Shown piece after piece: positions 26,154 through 35,413 of a stretch of DNA of 64,000 bases. Source of the DNA: Trichomonas vaginalis G3 (lineage: Eukaryota > Parabasalia > Trichomonadida > Trichomonadidae). Below the pieces are notes generated by a model. The model did not search any database. It saw only the letters and a program-made list of their open reading frames with translations, and was not told the origin of the DNA. The stretch covers positions 34,502,082 to 34,566,081 of the forward strand of contig NC_067207.1 in the NCBI RefSeq assembly GCF_026262505.1. The letters are read 5' to 3'. The translations under genes and the position numbers were made by a program. Within the stretch, counting starts at the first letter, position 1, and every line of letters starts with the position of its first letter.

Positions 26154-26465
26154 GGGTATATAATGATAGGAAGTCATGAACGGTGCAACCTTTTCTGCGA
26201 AAATCATAGTATTATTGGAAATTTATTTAGTTGTGTTGCTTTCATTGCACTTTGCGCCACTCTTGCTGCATATTATAATGGATCACTTGAATTCGTTTAT
26301 GAGTTAGTGGGCACAATTTCGTATGCCATTATGGCAACAATTGTTCCTGCAATTCTTTTTATTTCCTCCTTTGGATTTAAGAAGGCGTCAAGTATATTTG
26401 CAATAATATTCTTACTTATATGTATTACTATTCTTGTTTTATCGATTATTAATTATTTTATCTAA
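26154..26465 (+). pseudogene. AAAP-family amino-acid transporter, 3' part
   Basis: Continues the transporter of 1222-2154: leaving out the element and one ACTGT copy, the reading frame runs on directly into GYIMIGSHERCNLFC and then three further membrane spans (IGNLFSCVAFIALCATLAAY, LVGTISYAIMATIVPAILFI, FAIIFLLICITILVLSI) up to TAA at 26465. Together with the 5' part this gives about ten spans and around 415 residues, right for the family. It has an internal ATG at 26163 but no promoter of its own is evident, so it is unlikely to be expressed separately. Confidence 0.75.
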
Positions 26466-26642
26466 AATTATCATGAAATTTGTCAAATTTTTTCTAGAAT
26501 ATGCATTTTTAATGGTTTCATTGAGATTATTTTGAGAAATTACTGAAATTACCAGACATTTTTGTTTAATTTCAGTTTAGATTTTACACTTAAGATGTAG
26601 GAAATAAACTTTTGAATATTAAAATAAAGTATTTAATCAAAT

Positions 26643-28868
26643 TCACTTTCTCGATACAAATTCTTCATAAACTGAAGCGATTTGATCTCTTACGAGATAT
26701 AAACTTTGGTGTCTTTGCGAGATTCCAACTGCTGTAGCCAAAAACCAGTCCGATTCATCAGAAATTCCGATCATTTCTCTTCCAAAGTTCCACATGCTGC
26801 AGCAAATAAACTCAGATGTGCTTTCATCGATTTCTGCGGAGGGAAGTAAAGACTCGAGTATCTCTCTCAGTTCTCCTGGAGTAAGTCTCTGGTGGAAAGA
26901 AATGACGGCAATTTGGCACAAATCGTTCGCATCTAAGTTACCCAATGATGCCAATGCTTTGATGTCATAAGGAGTCAGTTTACATGGATATCTGACAAGT
27001 AATTTTATCAAAAATGAAACGTCACTTTTTGATAACAACTGCAAATTGACATCACATTCAATTTGTAAGAAGAATTTTTTGAGAGTTGAAATGATCTTTT
27101 TTGTTCTCGGAATCTCTTCTTCAAGAATGTCTAAGTATTCACTTTGCTTACCTTCACTTACTATTTGACGTAATAAATGAGGAATCAAAATGTCTTCTTC
27201 CTCATCATGATTTGCAATTCGAATAGCAACTAAAAGTGATAAAGATGAAGTGACATGCAAATTGTTAACTAATACTACAACTTCTCTCCTTAAGTCGCTT
27301 TCAATCTTCTGGAAGTCAGATTTCTGATATTTTTTGAGGGAGTTCAATGCGATTTCTACAAGTGATTTTGAGTTTTGTTTCTGGAGGCAGTAAACTAAAA
27401 CATTGAACAGTTTCTCATCCAATGAATCACTCATAGCTTTAATCGCCAGCTTTGCTGAGTCTTCGAACATGCTCTCCCTTGCAAAAAGAGTGCTGACAAT
27501 TGTAATGCTGTCACTTTTGGAAATTTCGTTTCCTGCATTACGTGCCTCATCCAATTGGCCGCTCCTGATCAGTGCCTTGATTAGAGCCACCCTGTTCTCG
27601 TCGCTGCCCATGATGGAGACGCACTGTCTGGAGATGTCCACTGCCTGGGAGACCTCGCCCATCTCAAGGAAGCAGCGACTTTGGAACCTCATCGCTTTGA
27701 GGAGGAGGCATTCATTGTTCGGATTGCAGCATTTCTTGATATCTGCAATCATTTCACCAGCCCATTTCACGGCGTCGACGAAGCTCCTGCCTGTTTTGAG
27801 CGAGATGCAGTGATTCCAGATAACTGGGTAGTCATCTTCCGAAAACTGGACTCTGCGAATCAGATCGAGGGAGTTAACTTTCGTCGCCACCTTGATTATC
27901 TGCTTTCTCGTCGATGGATCGCTGCGGCTTGCTCTATCAAGCAGATCCACGACTCTCTCATCAAACTTGTCGATGAACAAACAGATGATTTCGGCCAATC
28001 TGCTGAGAAATCGCTCATTTTTGTATGAACTGACGGAATCGATATCGAAATTGCCTGTGAAGATGCTTTTAGCTATAGAAATGAATTCTTTCGAGTCATT
28101 TTCTATATCAATATTGTCGACATCGAACTCTGCAATTTCACTGACTCTGTTTGCAGATGAAAGGATGGAGAAGTGGAGAATAGCAGCATCGGACATAAAA
28201 GCGTCGCAGAGCTCTTTGTTCTGCCGAAAGAAGTCGATGCAGAAACTGGTCCACTCGACAGACTTCAGAGAGTTAGCCGTCTGAAGTATGTATGACGAGA
28301 AACTGGATGAGGCCAATGGGTAGCGCATGGTCATGTCTCTGAGCGACTGTAATGCGGAATCTGGATCGCAACTGGCAATTAGCGACTTGGAATTAGTAAT
28401 GTACATTTGTACTAGGCATTGTATGTTATGTGAAAGCTCGAAATTGATGTATGGTTCGACTTTTTTGCATATTTCAAAGTATTTAGAAACTTCTTCATAG
28501 CGGCAGGCTTCGAACATCGAAATCATGACTGATATTCCGCTTCTGAATATCTTGTCGTAGTCATTTGGGGAGATTTTTATGAAAAGGTCAACACAAAGTG
28601 ACCGAATATTCGGAATTGCTTGGTTCTTGAGTATATTTTGCTTTTCTTCTGGAAGGTTTTGTAGTTTTCGTGATAAGTTAACTGCTTTATTCCATAGATT
28701 TGTTGTATTTGCTTCAATTGAGAATTGGATATTAGTCGGAATTTCATTTTCAGAGAAAATAAGATCTCTTATACTCGAAAGTATCTCAATAATGTCTGTT
28801 TCTCCTACCTCTGTCTTTGATATTGCAAGAGAAAAGAGTTCTTCCATAAGGTCTAAAATTTTTCTCAT
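26643..28868 (-). CDS. TPR-like solenoid protein, possibly SPO22/ZIP4-like
   Basis: ATG at 28868, 741 codons. The product is helical throughout with helix-turn-helix repeats of about 34-40 residues, for example FQSRCFLEMGEVSQAVDISR and ALIRSGQLDEARNAGNEI, typical of TPR proteins. The segment LWNKAVNLSRKL near residue 57 and the overall length and layout resemble the SPO22/ZIP4/TEX11 meiotic proteins that help crossover formation, but this is a weak similarity by eye. No enzyme motif. A TCATTC initiator-like motif lies at 28893-28898, 25 bases before the ATG. Alternative: any TPR scaffold. The middle third is notably GC-richer than its ends. Confidence 0.8.
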   Translation of the reverse strand: MRKILDLMEELFSLAISKTEVGETDIIEILSSIRDLIFSENEIPTNIQFSIEANTTNLWNKAVNLSRKLQNLPEEKQNILKNQAIPNIRSLCVDLFIKISPNDYDKIFRSGISVMISMFEACRYEEVSKYFEICKKVEPYINFELSHNIQCLVQMYITNSKSLIASCDPDSALQSLRDMTMRYPLASSSFSSYILQTANSLKSVEWTSFCIDFFRQNKELCDAFMSDAAILHFSILSSANRVSEIAEFDVDNIDIENDSKEFISIAKSIFTGNFDIDSVSSYKNERFLSRLAEIICLFIDKFDERVVDLLDRASRSDPSTRKQIIKVATKVNSLDLIRRVQFSEDDYPVIWNHCISLKTGRSFVDAVKWAGEMIADIKKCCNPNNECLLLKAMRFQSRCFLEMGEVSQAVDISRQCVSIMGSDENRVALIKALIRSGQLDEARNAGNEISKSDSITIVSTLFARESMFEDSAKLAIKAMSDSLDEKLFNVLVYCLQKQNSKSLVEIALNSLKKYQKSDFQKIESDLRREVVVLVNNLHVTSSLSLLVAIRIANHDEEEDILIPHLLRQIVSEGKQSEYLDILEEEIPRTKKIISTLKKFFLQIECDVNLQLLSKSDVSFLIKLLVRYPCKLTPYDIKALASLGNLDANDLCQIAVISFHQRLTPGELREILESLLPSAEIDESTSEFICCSMWNFGREMIGISDESDWFLATAVGISQRHQSLYLVRDQIASVYEEFVSRK

Positions 28869-28892
28869 TCATTGCATCACATCATAAAGTTT

Positions 28893-28898
28893 GAATGA
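28893..28898 (-). promoter_or_regulatory. Initiator-like TCATTC
   Basis: On the minus strand TCATTC fits the trichomonad initiator TCA-Py-(T/A) apart from the last position being flexible, and sits 25 bases upstream of the ATG at 28868. Confidence 0.35.
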
Positions 28899-29005
28899 AA
28901 AATAATCGTTAAAATTTTAACTCGAAATATACCAAACTTTTAATAAAAATATTAGCCGGCTGTTACCTTGAAAAAAATCAAAAGTAAATTTAATTTTTTT
29001 CATTT

Positions 29006-30409
29006 TCAAAAGTTTTGCAACATTTTGTTGACTCTCTTTGATAAGGGACTTAAGTTCCTCCTAGGACGAATCTTCCTAACAGAAACACAGCTTCCAGATC
29101 TTAACTTCTTAAAAATCTTTTTCTTCTTTGTTGAAATCTTACGAGGTTTCATCTTAATGCATACCGATTCATCATCAGATATTCCATCTGGTGAGCTGAA
29201 ATGGTATATCTTCGGCGATTGTTCATTCACTTTCTGGTTATGTTCTTTGATTTGATGCTTTTTAGAAAGATTCGGCTTTTCTGAGTGCTCATCTTCAACA
29301 AACTTCTTCAGTTTCTTAGCTCTGGCTTTGGCATGCTTGCATCTAATGAACTGGTTTGGAATTGAAAATTGAAAATCAGAATCGTTATGCCTGAGTACGC
29401 TCGAATCTGTAAGTTTGAACAAATTAGATGACATATCTAGGGTTGTGACATCAACAAAGTCGATCTCTGTAGAAGAAATCTTATTAGCCAAACTCTTGAA
29501 AGTAAATGCTTCAATATTGCCATTATCTGAAATAAAAAGAACACCGCAATCATTTGATGCTCGGCAGTAATTAGATGAGCTAAATACTGTGACAATCTTT
29601 CCATCAAATGAGTAATTAATTCCATGAGTGGCAAGTTCATGACCTCTTATTACGAGAGATAATTTATTTTCTGTTTCAAAGTCTATAAGGTGCTTTTTTC
29701 CGAAAAGATTACCAAAACCTCTCAGATTTTTTTCATATTGAGTAGCTTCTTGAAACGGATCGGACCATAGGAGATCCATTGCAACAGAATTCTTGTGAAC
29801 TCTTGAAAAAGGTCTCTTGATATTTGAAATTTGTTTCAGAGAAGTAAATTGCGGTCCAATTCCGCCATGAACGCAGAGAATAGAGGAGTTTATGAGTGCA
29901 CCCATTGGAGTATAATCAAATACCTCTATAAATTTTTCAAATAATGCCTGAGAATTATATTTCTTTTGAATTTCGTTTTTGAATCCGTACCTGCTACAAA
30001 TATTTGACGCTTCATGATTTCCTCTAATAATAAATATATCATTTGGATATTTTAGTTTCATCAAATATATTAATGTCAGCGTTTCTAAGGAGAACTCTCC
30101 ACGATCAACAATGTCTCCTAGGAACAAGTATCTGGTAAAAGGAGGGGCGCCTTGATTCTTGATAATTCTTAGAAGATCAAAAAAATTACCATGAAGATCA
30201 CCTACAATCATTATAGGAGGCTGTATAGTGAGTAAAGTTTGTTCCGTTGAGTATAACTGTTTAATCGAATCCGCAAGATGCGTAAGATATACTTCAGGAA
30301 AGAGTGGCATTAATAATGATTTTGGATTCCCATCTATGCTGAGATCCTCTATAAGGGAAAGCATCATATCTAGCATTAAGTCTGGATCATATTTCTGATT
30401 GGGAGGCAT
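29006..30409 (-). CDS. PPP-family serine/threonine protein phosphatase with C-terminal basic tail
   Basis: The first ATG is taken at 30409 (the frame is open a little further upstream without ATG); about 467 residues. All PPP motifs are present in order: GDLHG (about residue 70), GDIVDRG (98), RGNHE (129), the HGG of SILCVHGGIG (near 192) and RGHE, with metal-binding residues intact. Residues 1-300 form the catalytic domain of PP1/PP2A type. The remaining 165 residues are Lys/Ser rich, with KHAKARAKKLKKF and KMKPRKISTKKKKIFKK, perhaps a targeting or nuclear localisation tail. It removes phosphate from Ser/Thr of unknown targets. Trichomonads have many such phosphatases. Confidence 0.95.
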   Translation of the reverse strand: MPPNQKYDPDLMLDMMLSLIEDLSIDGNPKSLLMPLFPEVYLTHLADSIKQLYSTEQTLLTIQPPIMIVGDLHGNFFDLLRIIKNQGAPPFTRYLFLGDIVDRGEFSLETLTLIYLMKLKYPNDIFIIRGNHEASNICSRYGFKNEIQKKYNSQALFEKFIEVFDYTPMGALINSSILCVHGGIGPQFTSLKQISNIKRPFSRVHKNSVAMDLLWSDPFQEATQYEKNLRGFGNLFGKKHLIDFETENKLSLVIRGHELATHGINYSFDGKIVTVFSSSNYCRASNDCGVLFISDNGNIEAFTFKSLANKISSTEIDFVDVTTLDMSSNLFKLTDSSVLRHNDSDFQFSIPNQFIRCKHAKARAKKLKKFVEDEHSEKPNLSKKHQIKEHNQKVNEQSPKIYHFSSPDGISDDESVCIKMKPRKISTKKKKIFKKLRSGSCVSVRKIRPRRNLSPLSKRVNKMLQNF

Positions 30410-30572
30410 TGAATACAAAAAAAAATTTACCTTTACAAAATTCTGAGAAACTATGCGATCTTTACATCATCATGTAGAAATTCAGAAGAAATAATCGTAA
30501 TCTGACAATAAGCAGATAAATAAGTCAAATGTCAAATTTTGTTCTCAATCTGGAAAAGTAATGTCAAATTAT

Positions 30573-30578
30573 TCATTA
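30573..30578 (+). promoter_or_regulatory. Initiator-like TCATTA
   Basis: TCATTA fits TCA-Py-(T/A) with A+1 eight bases upstream of the TatD ATG at 30583, the close spacing usual in trichomonads. Confidence 0.5.
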
Positions 30579-30582
30579 AGAC

Positions 30583-31368
30583 ATGGAATACGTTGATACT
30601 CATTGCCATTTAGATGATATATATGATAGATTAAAAGTCGACCGTAATACTCCACTTGATGAAGTTGCAGCTAAATGGGAGCCGGGATTCGCAGGCTGTG
30701 TTACAGTATTTAGTGAATCATTTGAATCTACTCTTCATTTCTTGAATATGGGCAATCCAAAGATCCATGGAGCATTAGGAATCCATCCACATAATGCAAA
30801 CATCTACAATGATGAACTTGAGGCAGCTTTAATTGAAAATTTAAAGCACCCTTCAATTGTAGCTCTTGGAGAAATAGGTTTGGATTACCATTACGATAAC
30901 AGTCCACGAGATATACAAAAGGCATGTTTTGCTCGTCAGGCCAAACTTGCTGTCAAACTCGGCCTACCAATAGTCATACATACACGAGAAGCTGAAGACG
31001 ATACAATAGAAATTATCAAAGAATGCATTCCAAAAGACCATAAATTCCATATCCATTGCTATACAGATTCGTACAAACTTCCAGAATTTGTCCTTCCAAA
31101 CTATCCAAATGCATTCTTTGGATTTACAGGAGTTCTTACATTCAAAAACTCTAAGCAAGTTCAAGAAGTATGCACAAAAATCCCAATGGATCGTATTTTA
31201 TCCGAAACAGACGGTCCATTCATGGCTCCAATTCCATTCCGCGGCAAGCCAGCTACTCCAGGCCATGTTCCTTACATTATTAAGAAGATTGCAGAACTAC
31301 ATAATATTCCTCCAGAGGAAGCTTTCAGAATTTGCCGCGAAAACTGCCGCAAAATGTATGGATTTTAG
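30583..31368 (+). CDS. TatD-family metal-dependent DNase
   Basis: ATG 30583, 261 residues, the normal TatD length. Metal ligands of the TIM-barrel amidohydrolase fold are in place: THCHLDD at residues 6-12, GIHPH 66-70, GEIGLDYH 96-103, IHTREAE 132-138, HIHCY 156-160 and SETDGPF 207-213, followed by the usual PGHVPYI. TatD enzymes are 3'-5' DNA exonucleases and have been linked to DNA repair and to degradation of apoptotic DNA in eukaryotes. Ends with TAGAAATAAAG, which includes a UAAA signal. The lipase gene is convergent, 34 bases away. Confidence 0.97.
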   Translation: MEYVDTHCHLDDIYDRLKVDRNTPLDEVAAKWEPGFAGCVTVFSESFESTLHFLNMGNPKIHGALGIHPHNANIYNDELEAALIENLKHPSIVALGEIGLDYHYDNSPRDIQKACFARQAKLAVKLGLPIVIHTREAEDDTIEIIKECIPKDHKFHIHCYTDSYKLPEFVLPNYPNAFFGFTGVLTFKNSKQVQEVCTKIPMDRILSETDGPFMAPIPFRGKPATPGHVPYIIKKIAELHNIPPEEAFRICRENCRKMYGF

Positions 31369-31402
31369 AAATAAAGATTTATTATTATTAAAGAATACAA
31401 AT

Positions 31403-32383
31403 TTAGTCTAAATCGAGTCCGGCTGTTGGTTCCTTTGCAGCAGGAGCTTCTTGCTTATCATATGCTTTGTGCAATACTTGTGAGTAAAATTTAATGTAAT
31501 GCTGCTGAACACCAATCATCAATCCGAAGAAATTAATTCCCATATTTTCATCATACGGAATAACATGATATGATGTAACACCTGTCCAATAATCTGTTCT
31601 CTGGACTACATGAAGAAGAGTTCCGCTAAGTGTTGGTGATTGTGGATCAACGTTTGTAGCCATTTCAACTAATTTGTCAAGTTTGACATCTAAAACAGCA
31701 GCAACATTATTCAATTGCTGTTTGTCTGTAACACCTTGGCCAGCAACGATGTTTTGCATCATTCCTGCAATTGTAGACTTTAATCCTTGAATTGCCTGGG
31801 CTTGATTTGGTCCTGGTGGAGCCATAGCATTAAGAGGCATGGATACATTCTTATTTGTAACCTTTGGTACAATATCTTCACCATAAATTACTGAAGTCAT
31901 CCAATCACGGGTTTGGTCAGCAATTTCCTTTGAAAATACTGGGAACTGTGCGAAATTGTAGCAATCAACATTCGTGTAATGCTTTTCGAGTCTTAAAACG
32001 GTGGAAACACCAATTGATGTTGCAGCACCAAGAGAATGACCAATAACATGGATTTGGCCTTTGCATTGTTTAAGAATTTCCTCATTGTCTTCTACAATTT
32101 TGCGTGCAGCGTCTAAAATTCCCTTGTGAGCTTTTCCATTTAAGAAAGGAACAAGATCGATTTCGAGAACAATTTCAAAATCATTAGCATCTGTAGCTCC
32201 ACGGGTGCATACGAAATAATCATTACCTTCTGAAGCAATAAAATAAACTGGTAATTTTTCATTTTGTCCGCCAGCAGCTTTAATTTCTGTAACACCAGCT
32301 GGAAGATTAACGCCATCAAAATGTGCAAGAATATTGAGGCAGTGAAGCATATATTCCTTGTTCAAACGTGCTTCGTAATCCAT
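31403..32383 (-). CDS. Class 3 lipase-like alpha/beta hydrolase
   Basis: ATG 32383, 326 residues. The nucleophile elbow GHSLGA at residues 115-120 (Ser117) sits in IHVIGHSLGAATSIG, with the preceding FVCTRGATDANDFE typical of the lipase-3 oxyanion region. The acid is probably Asp170 in GEDIVP, and the His is in TSYHVIP near residue 281, so the triad is complete. No signal peptide, so a cytosolic acylglycerol or phospholipid hydrolase is likely. Family widespread in trichomonads. Confidence 0.92.
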   Translation of the reverse strand: MDYEARLNKEYMLHCLNILAHFDGVNLPAGVTEIKAAGGQNEKLPVYFIASEGNDYFVCTRGATDANDFEIVLEIDLVPFLNGKAHKGILDAARKIVEDNEEILKQCKGQIHVIGHSLGAATSIGVSTVLRLEKHYTNVDCYNFAQFPVFSKEIADQTRDWMTSVIYGEDIVPKVTNKNVSMPLNAMAPPGPNQAQAIQGLKSTIAGMMQNIVAGQGVTDKQQLNNVAAVLDVKLDKLVEMATNVDPQSPTLSGTLLHVVQRTDYWTGVTSYHVIPYDENMGINFFGLMIGVQQHYIKFYSQVLHKAYDKQEAPAAKEPTAGLDLD

Positions 32384-32586
32384 TTTTGGAAATATATAAG
32401 TGGCCAGCCAATTATTAAATTAATTCAATACTGATTGCGATCATTCCCCAATTAATTAAAGTGTATTCCCCATAAATTTATGAAAGATTGAAAGGAATGC
32501 CAACATTCAATACTATTATCCAAGGATATCTTATTTTCGGAAATATAATATGGATAATCGGTATCTTCAAAATTTTGTGTCAAATT

Positions 32587-32591
32587 TCATA
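32587..32591 (+). promoter_or_regulatory. Initiator-like TCATA
   Basis: TCATA fits TCA-Py-(T/A), 18 bases upstream of the ATG at 32605. Confidence 0.4.
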
Positions 32592-32604
32592 AAAAATATA
32601 AAAT

Positions 32605-34125
32605 ATGACAACTGACGAAAAGAAGCAAAGACAGCTGTCCAAAATAGATAACATTGAGAATCTAGTTAGGCCTTTTACAGATAAAGAGCGAGAATTTCTT
32701 TCATCAGCAACATTTATTGAATACCAATTATTTAAAGTTTATCATGTTAATCCATATGATTACAAAGCATACAACAAGGCATTGGAATCGATACAGACTG
32801 TTTACGATAAAGTTATTGAAGAAATTGCTGATTACAAAAAGAAACAAGCTGATCATTGCCGCAAAGTTTCTCGATTAAGAAAGAAAGAAGTAATGTACAG
32901 AGCTCAGTTTAATGATATTTCAAGAAATCAAAAATATCTTTGGAAATCATTAAGATGTCATCATAAAATCAAAAAGCTTGAGCAATATTCGAATCTTATC
33001 GATGACGTAATACTACATCTAATCATGGCTCAGAAATTTATTGATGACATGCAACAATTACATCTTGTTTTTAATATCGAATTTCAGAGGAAAATTATCA
33101 GAGAAATATTACATGCATTCAAGCTTGATACAAAGCTTGTTCAAATCAAATCGCATCTCAAGAAAATCAGAAGAAGAATACGATCATGCAAAGATCCAAA
33201 TCGTGCCTGGTATATGGATCATGAAAAAGGAATTTATGGATTTTCTGGAAAATTTTATGATCCAAAGCAATCATTTTATCCAATTAGTGAGGCAGATCAT
33301 TTATTTGAAGAATATTTCACACTTTACAAAAATGATGATGGACTTGCCAAATTTTACAAAGGAATGGAATTAATTCTGAACAATCCGAGTGTTTCAGGAC
33401 AAGTTTTATTTGAGATTTCCGAATTCTTTGCTGACAAGGCCATTAAGAAAGATGAAAAGGCTAAAGAAATCTTTTTCATCCTTCTTTCTCGCCAAATGTT
33501 TGGAAAATTATACCCAAAGATTTTCAAACCGATGTCAGATGAAGAAAGTAAAGAAATCGCCTCAAGAATACAGTTTTTCAGGAACTACTCCATGGATGTT
33601 TTCATTGCAAATAAGAAAATGTTCCCGAATTTACTGATTTCGATTCCAATTTCAACGATTGGAAACGACAACCCTTATTCGACAGTCATTTTCCATCTGG
33701 AAGATCTTCAATATCAATACAACCCAATCGATTTTTGCTACTTAACACTTCAAATCATCGATAGACTCCAAGAAACGGCATGCATGATCGAAAGAGATCT
33801 TGAAGAGCGTACATCAGGCAAGCTCACTGCTTTATCCGATCATTTGCTTTGTGTGGATGATATCATTGACGTTTTAGTTGTTTTACTTCTTATCTCGCAG
33901 CAGATTGAGATAGGACATCTTATCTCATTGTATGAGCCATACGTAAATGCACTCATGCTCCCACAAAAGTTTTCATTTTCTTTCTTGACTCTCAGCACAG
34001 CTTGGAAGAAAATCGCCACTACAAACGTTGAGGATTTCAAGGTGCAAGCCAAATGCATTGTATCACAATCTCTTGATGTTGAGCCTCTTGGAATCGAAAA
34101 AAGTGCTGAAAAAAAATCGAATTGA
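32605..34125 (+). CDS. VPS9-domain protein, probable Rab5-type exchange factor
   Basis: ATG 32605, 506 residues. Residues 1-200 are helical and highly charged, including possible coiled coil. The second half has LLSRQMFGKLYPKIFKPMSD followed, about 110 residues later, by LCVDDIIDVLVVLLLISQQI and LYEPYVNALMLPQKFSFSFLTL, the spacing and hydrophobic pattern of a VPS9 domain (the DD before the hydrophobic helix is typical). VPS9 proteins load GTP on Rab5-like GTPases on early endosomes. Trichomonad genomes contain many proteins of this kind. The identification is by pattern, and the usual catalytic Asp region is less clear. Confidence 0.7.
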   Translation: MTTDEKKQRQLSKIDNIENLVRPFTDKEREFLSSATFIEYQLFKVYHVNPYDYKAYNKALESIQTVYDKVIEEIADYKKKQADHCRKVSRLRKKEVMYRAQFNDISRNQKYLWKSLRCHHKIKKLEQYSNLIDDVILHLIMAQKFIDDMQQLHLVFNIEFQRKIIREILHAFKLDTKLVQIKSHLKKIRRRIRSCKDPNRAWYMDHEKGIYGFSGKFYDPKQSFYPISEADHLFEEYFTLYKNDDGLAKFYKGMELILNNPSVSGQVLFEISEFFADKAIKKDEKAKEIFFILLSRQMFGKLYPKIFKPMSDEESKEIASRIQFFRNYSMDVFIANKKMFPNLLISIPISTIGNDNPYSTVIFHLEDLQYQYNPIDFCYLTLQIIDRLQETACMIERDLEERTSGKLTALSDHLLCVDDIIDVLVVLLLISQQIEIGHLISLYEPYVNALMLPQKFSFSFLTLSTAWKKIATTNVEDFKVQAKCIVSQSLDVEPLGIEKSAEKKSN

Positions 34126-34168
34126 AATTTTGTATGAGTAAAAAGTGTCAATTATATTTTTGTAAAAA

Positions 34169-34609
34169 ATGATGAAATGTTTCCAAAAAACTATTTCTCT
34201 CCCAAACTATCCACGTGGTTCCCATTTAATTACTGAACTTATTGTTAGGCAAATCCCAGAAATGAAAAAAGTAACAGCAGGCCTGATGAATTTACTCATT
34301 CAACACACAAGCGCTTCGATTACTATTAATGAGAACTGTTGTGCTGATGTAAGAACAGATCTCAATGCTTGGATGGATAAAACAATTCCAGAAAACTTTC
34401 CATGGGATCATACTGATGAAGGCGCCGATGATATGCCAGCTCATGTTAAATCTTCTGTCATGGGTGTTTCTTTAAATATACCAATTACTAATGGACAGCT
34501 AAATTTAGGAACATGGCAAGGAATTTACCTTAATGAACACAGGAATCGCGGAGGCTCGCGAAAAATAGTTATAACAGTTACCGGTATGGTAGATGAAGAA
34601 AACTTATAA
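34169..34609 (+). CDS. YjbQ / UPF0047 family protein
   Basis: ATG 34169, 146 residues, the normal length for the family. Conserved hallmarks are present: LLIQHTSASITINENCCADVRTDL, then WDHTDEGADDMPAHVKSS, then LNLGTWQGIYLNEHR with the His cluster that forms the putative metal site. The family has weak thiamine-phosphate-synthase activity in bacteria but its main role is unknown. A second ATG directly follows the first, so the start could be one codon later. Only 43 bases separate it from the VPS9 gene. Confidence 0.95.
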   Translation: MMKCFQKTISLPNYPRGSHLITELIVRQIPEMKKVTAGLMNLLIQHTSASITINENCCADVRTDLNAWMDKTIPENFPWDHTDEGADDMPAHVKSSVMGVSLNIPITNGQLNLGTWQGIYLNEHRNRGGSRKIVITVTGMVDEENL

Positions 34610-35413
34610 CTAATAAGATATGTATAACGCGTGTTTATTGATTTATTGAGGTAAAATCGATTAAACTATCCAAATAAGCCTAATTTAATTTTATATATTT
34701 AATAAAATCACTATTGTCAAGTTGTATGCCTAAAATGAAAGATATCTGATGTCACTAACTGTTTGAAATTATCATTTGGTGAGACCCTCGATTCGAGTAG
34801 GGAAAAATACTCATACACATGCACAATTATCGCTAGATAGAACACGAATGAGCCAGATGCTGAACAAGTAGAATTGAATGAGTAAGAAGAGTCAATTGTC
34901 TTCTCAATTGTTTCTGAAACAAAATCTGCTTATATCATGTGCAGTGTGACATCTTATTGTATAAAGATATAGACTACTACTCAATGAATTTTGTTGTTTT
35001 AAAGTGCTAGGATTTTGTTTCAATATCTGCTTGCAGTTCCACAAGTTGATTCTGAAGCTTTTCCCTCTCTGTTTATTGGTCTGTCCACTTAAATAAGGAA
35101 AGTATCAGCTAGATGAAAATATATTCGATGTGTATTGGAAATAAAAGAAACAAAAGCAAAAGGTATTTAAAATGATTAACATGCCTGCGATAATGGGAAA
35201 TATCTCTGAATTGGCATTCTTTGCATGTGTATTTTTCGAAGCCGATAAATTCATATGAAAGCTGACAAAAATAGTTGGAAATCTCCCTTTGTTTATTTGT
35301 TTGTTTTTTATTAATAAAGTAGTTAAAATTCAATGTTAAATTCGCGATCAATTTTGATTTGTTTCTCAGAAAATTTTGGATCACGATGAGGATATTTTTG
35401 TTAAAAAGGAGAA
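34610..35413. other. AT-rich spacer between the YjbQ and ABCA genes
   Basis: About 800 bases with no convincing coding frame; the 91-codon minus-strand frame at 35109-35384 is Lys/Asn/Phe-rich and looks random. The string GGTGAGACCCTCGATTCGAG near 34780 was considered as a tRNA fragment and rejected. The ABCA promoter must be near 35400. Confidence 0.5.

Noticed and set aside
27681-28028. 115-codon plus-strand frame inside the TPR-like gene
   Set aside because: Antisense shadow of the 741-codon gene in a GC-richer part.
34775-34800. GGTGAGACCCTCGATTCGAG as a possible tRNA end
   Set aside because: No D-arm, anticodon arm or acceptor pairing could be found on either strand.
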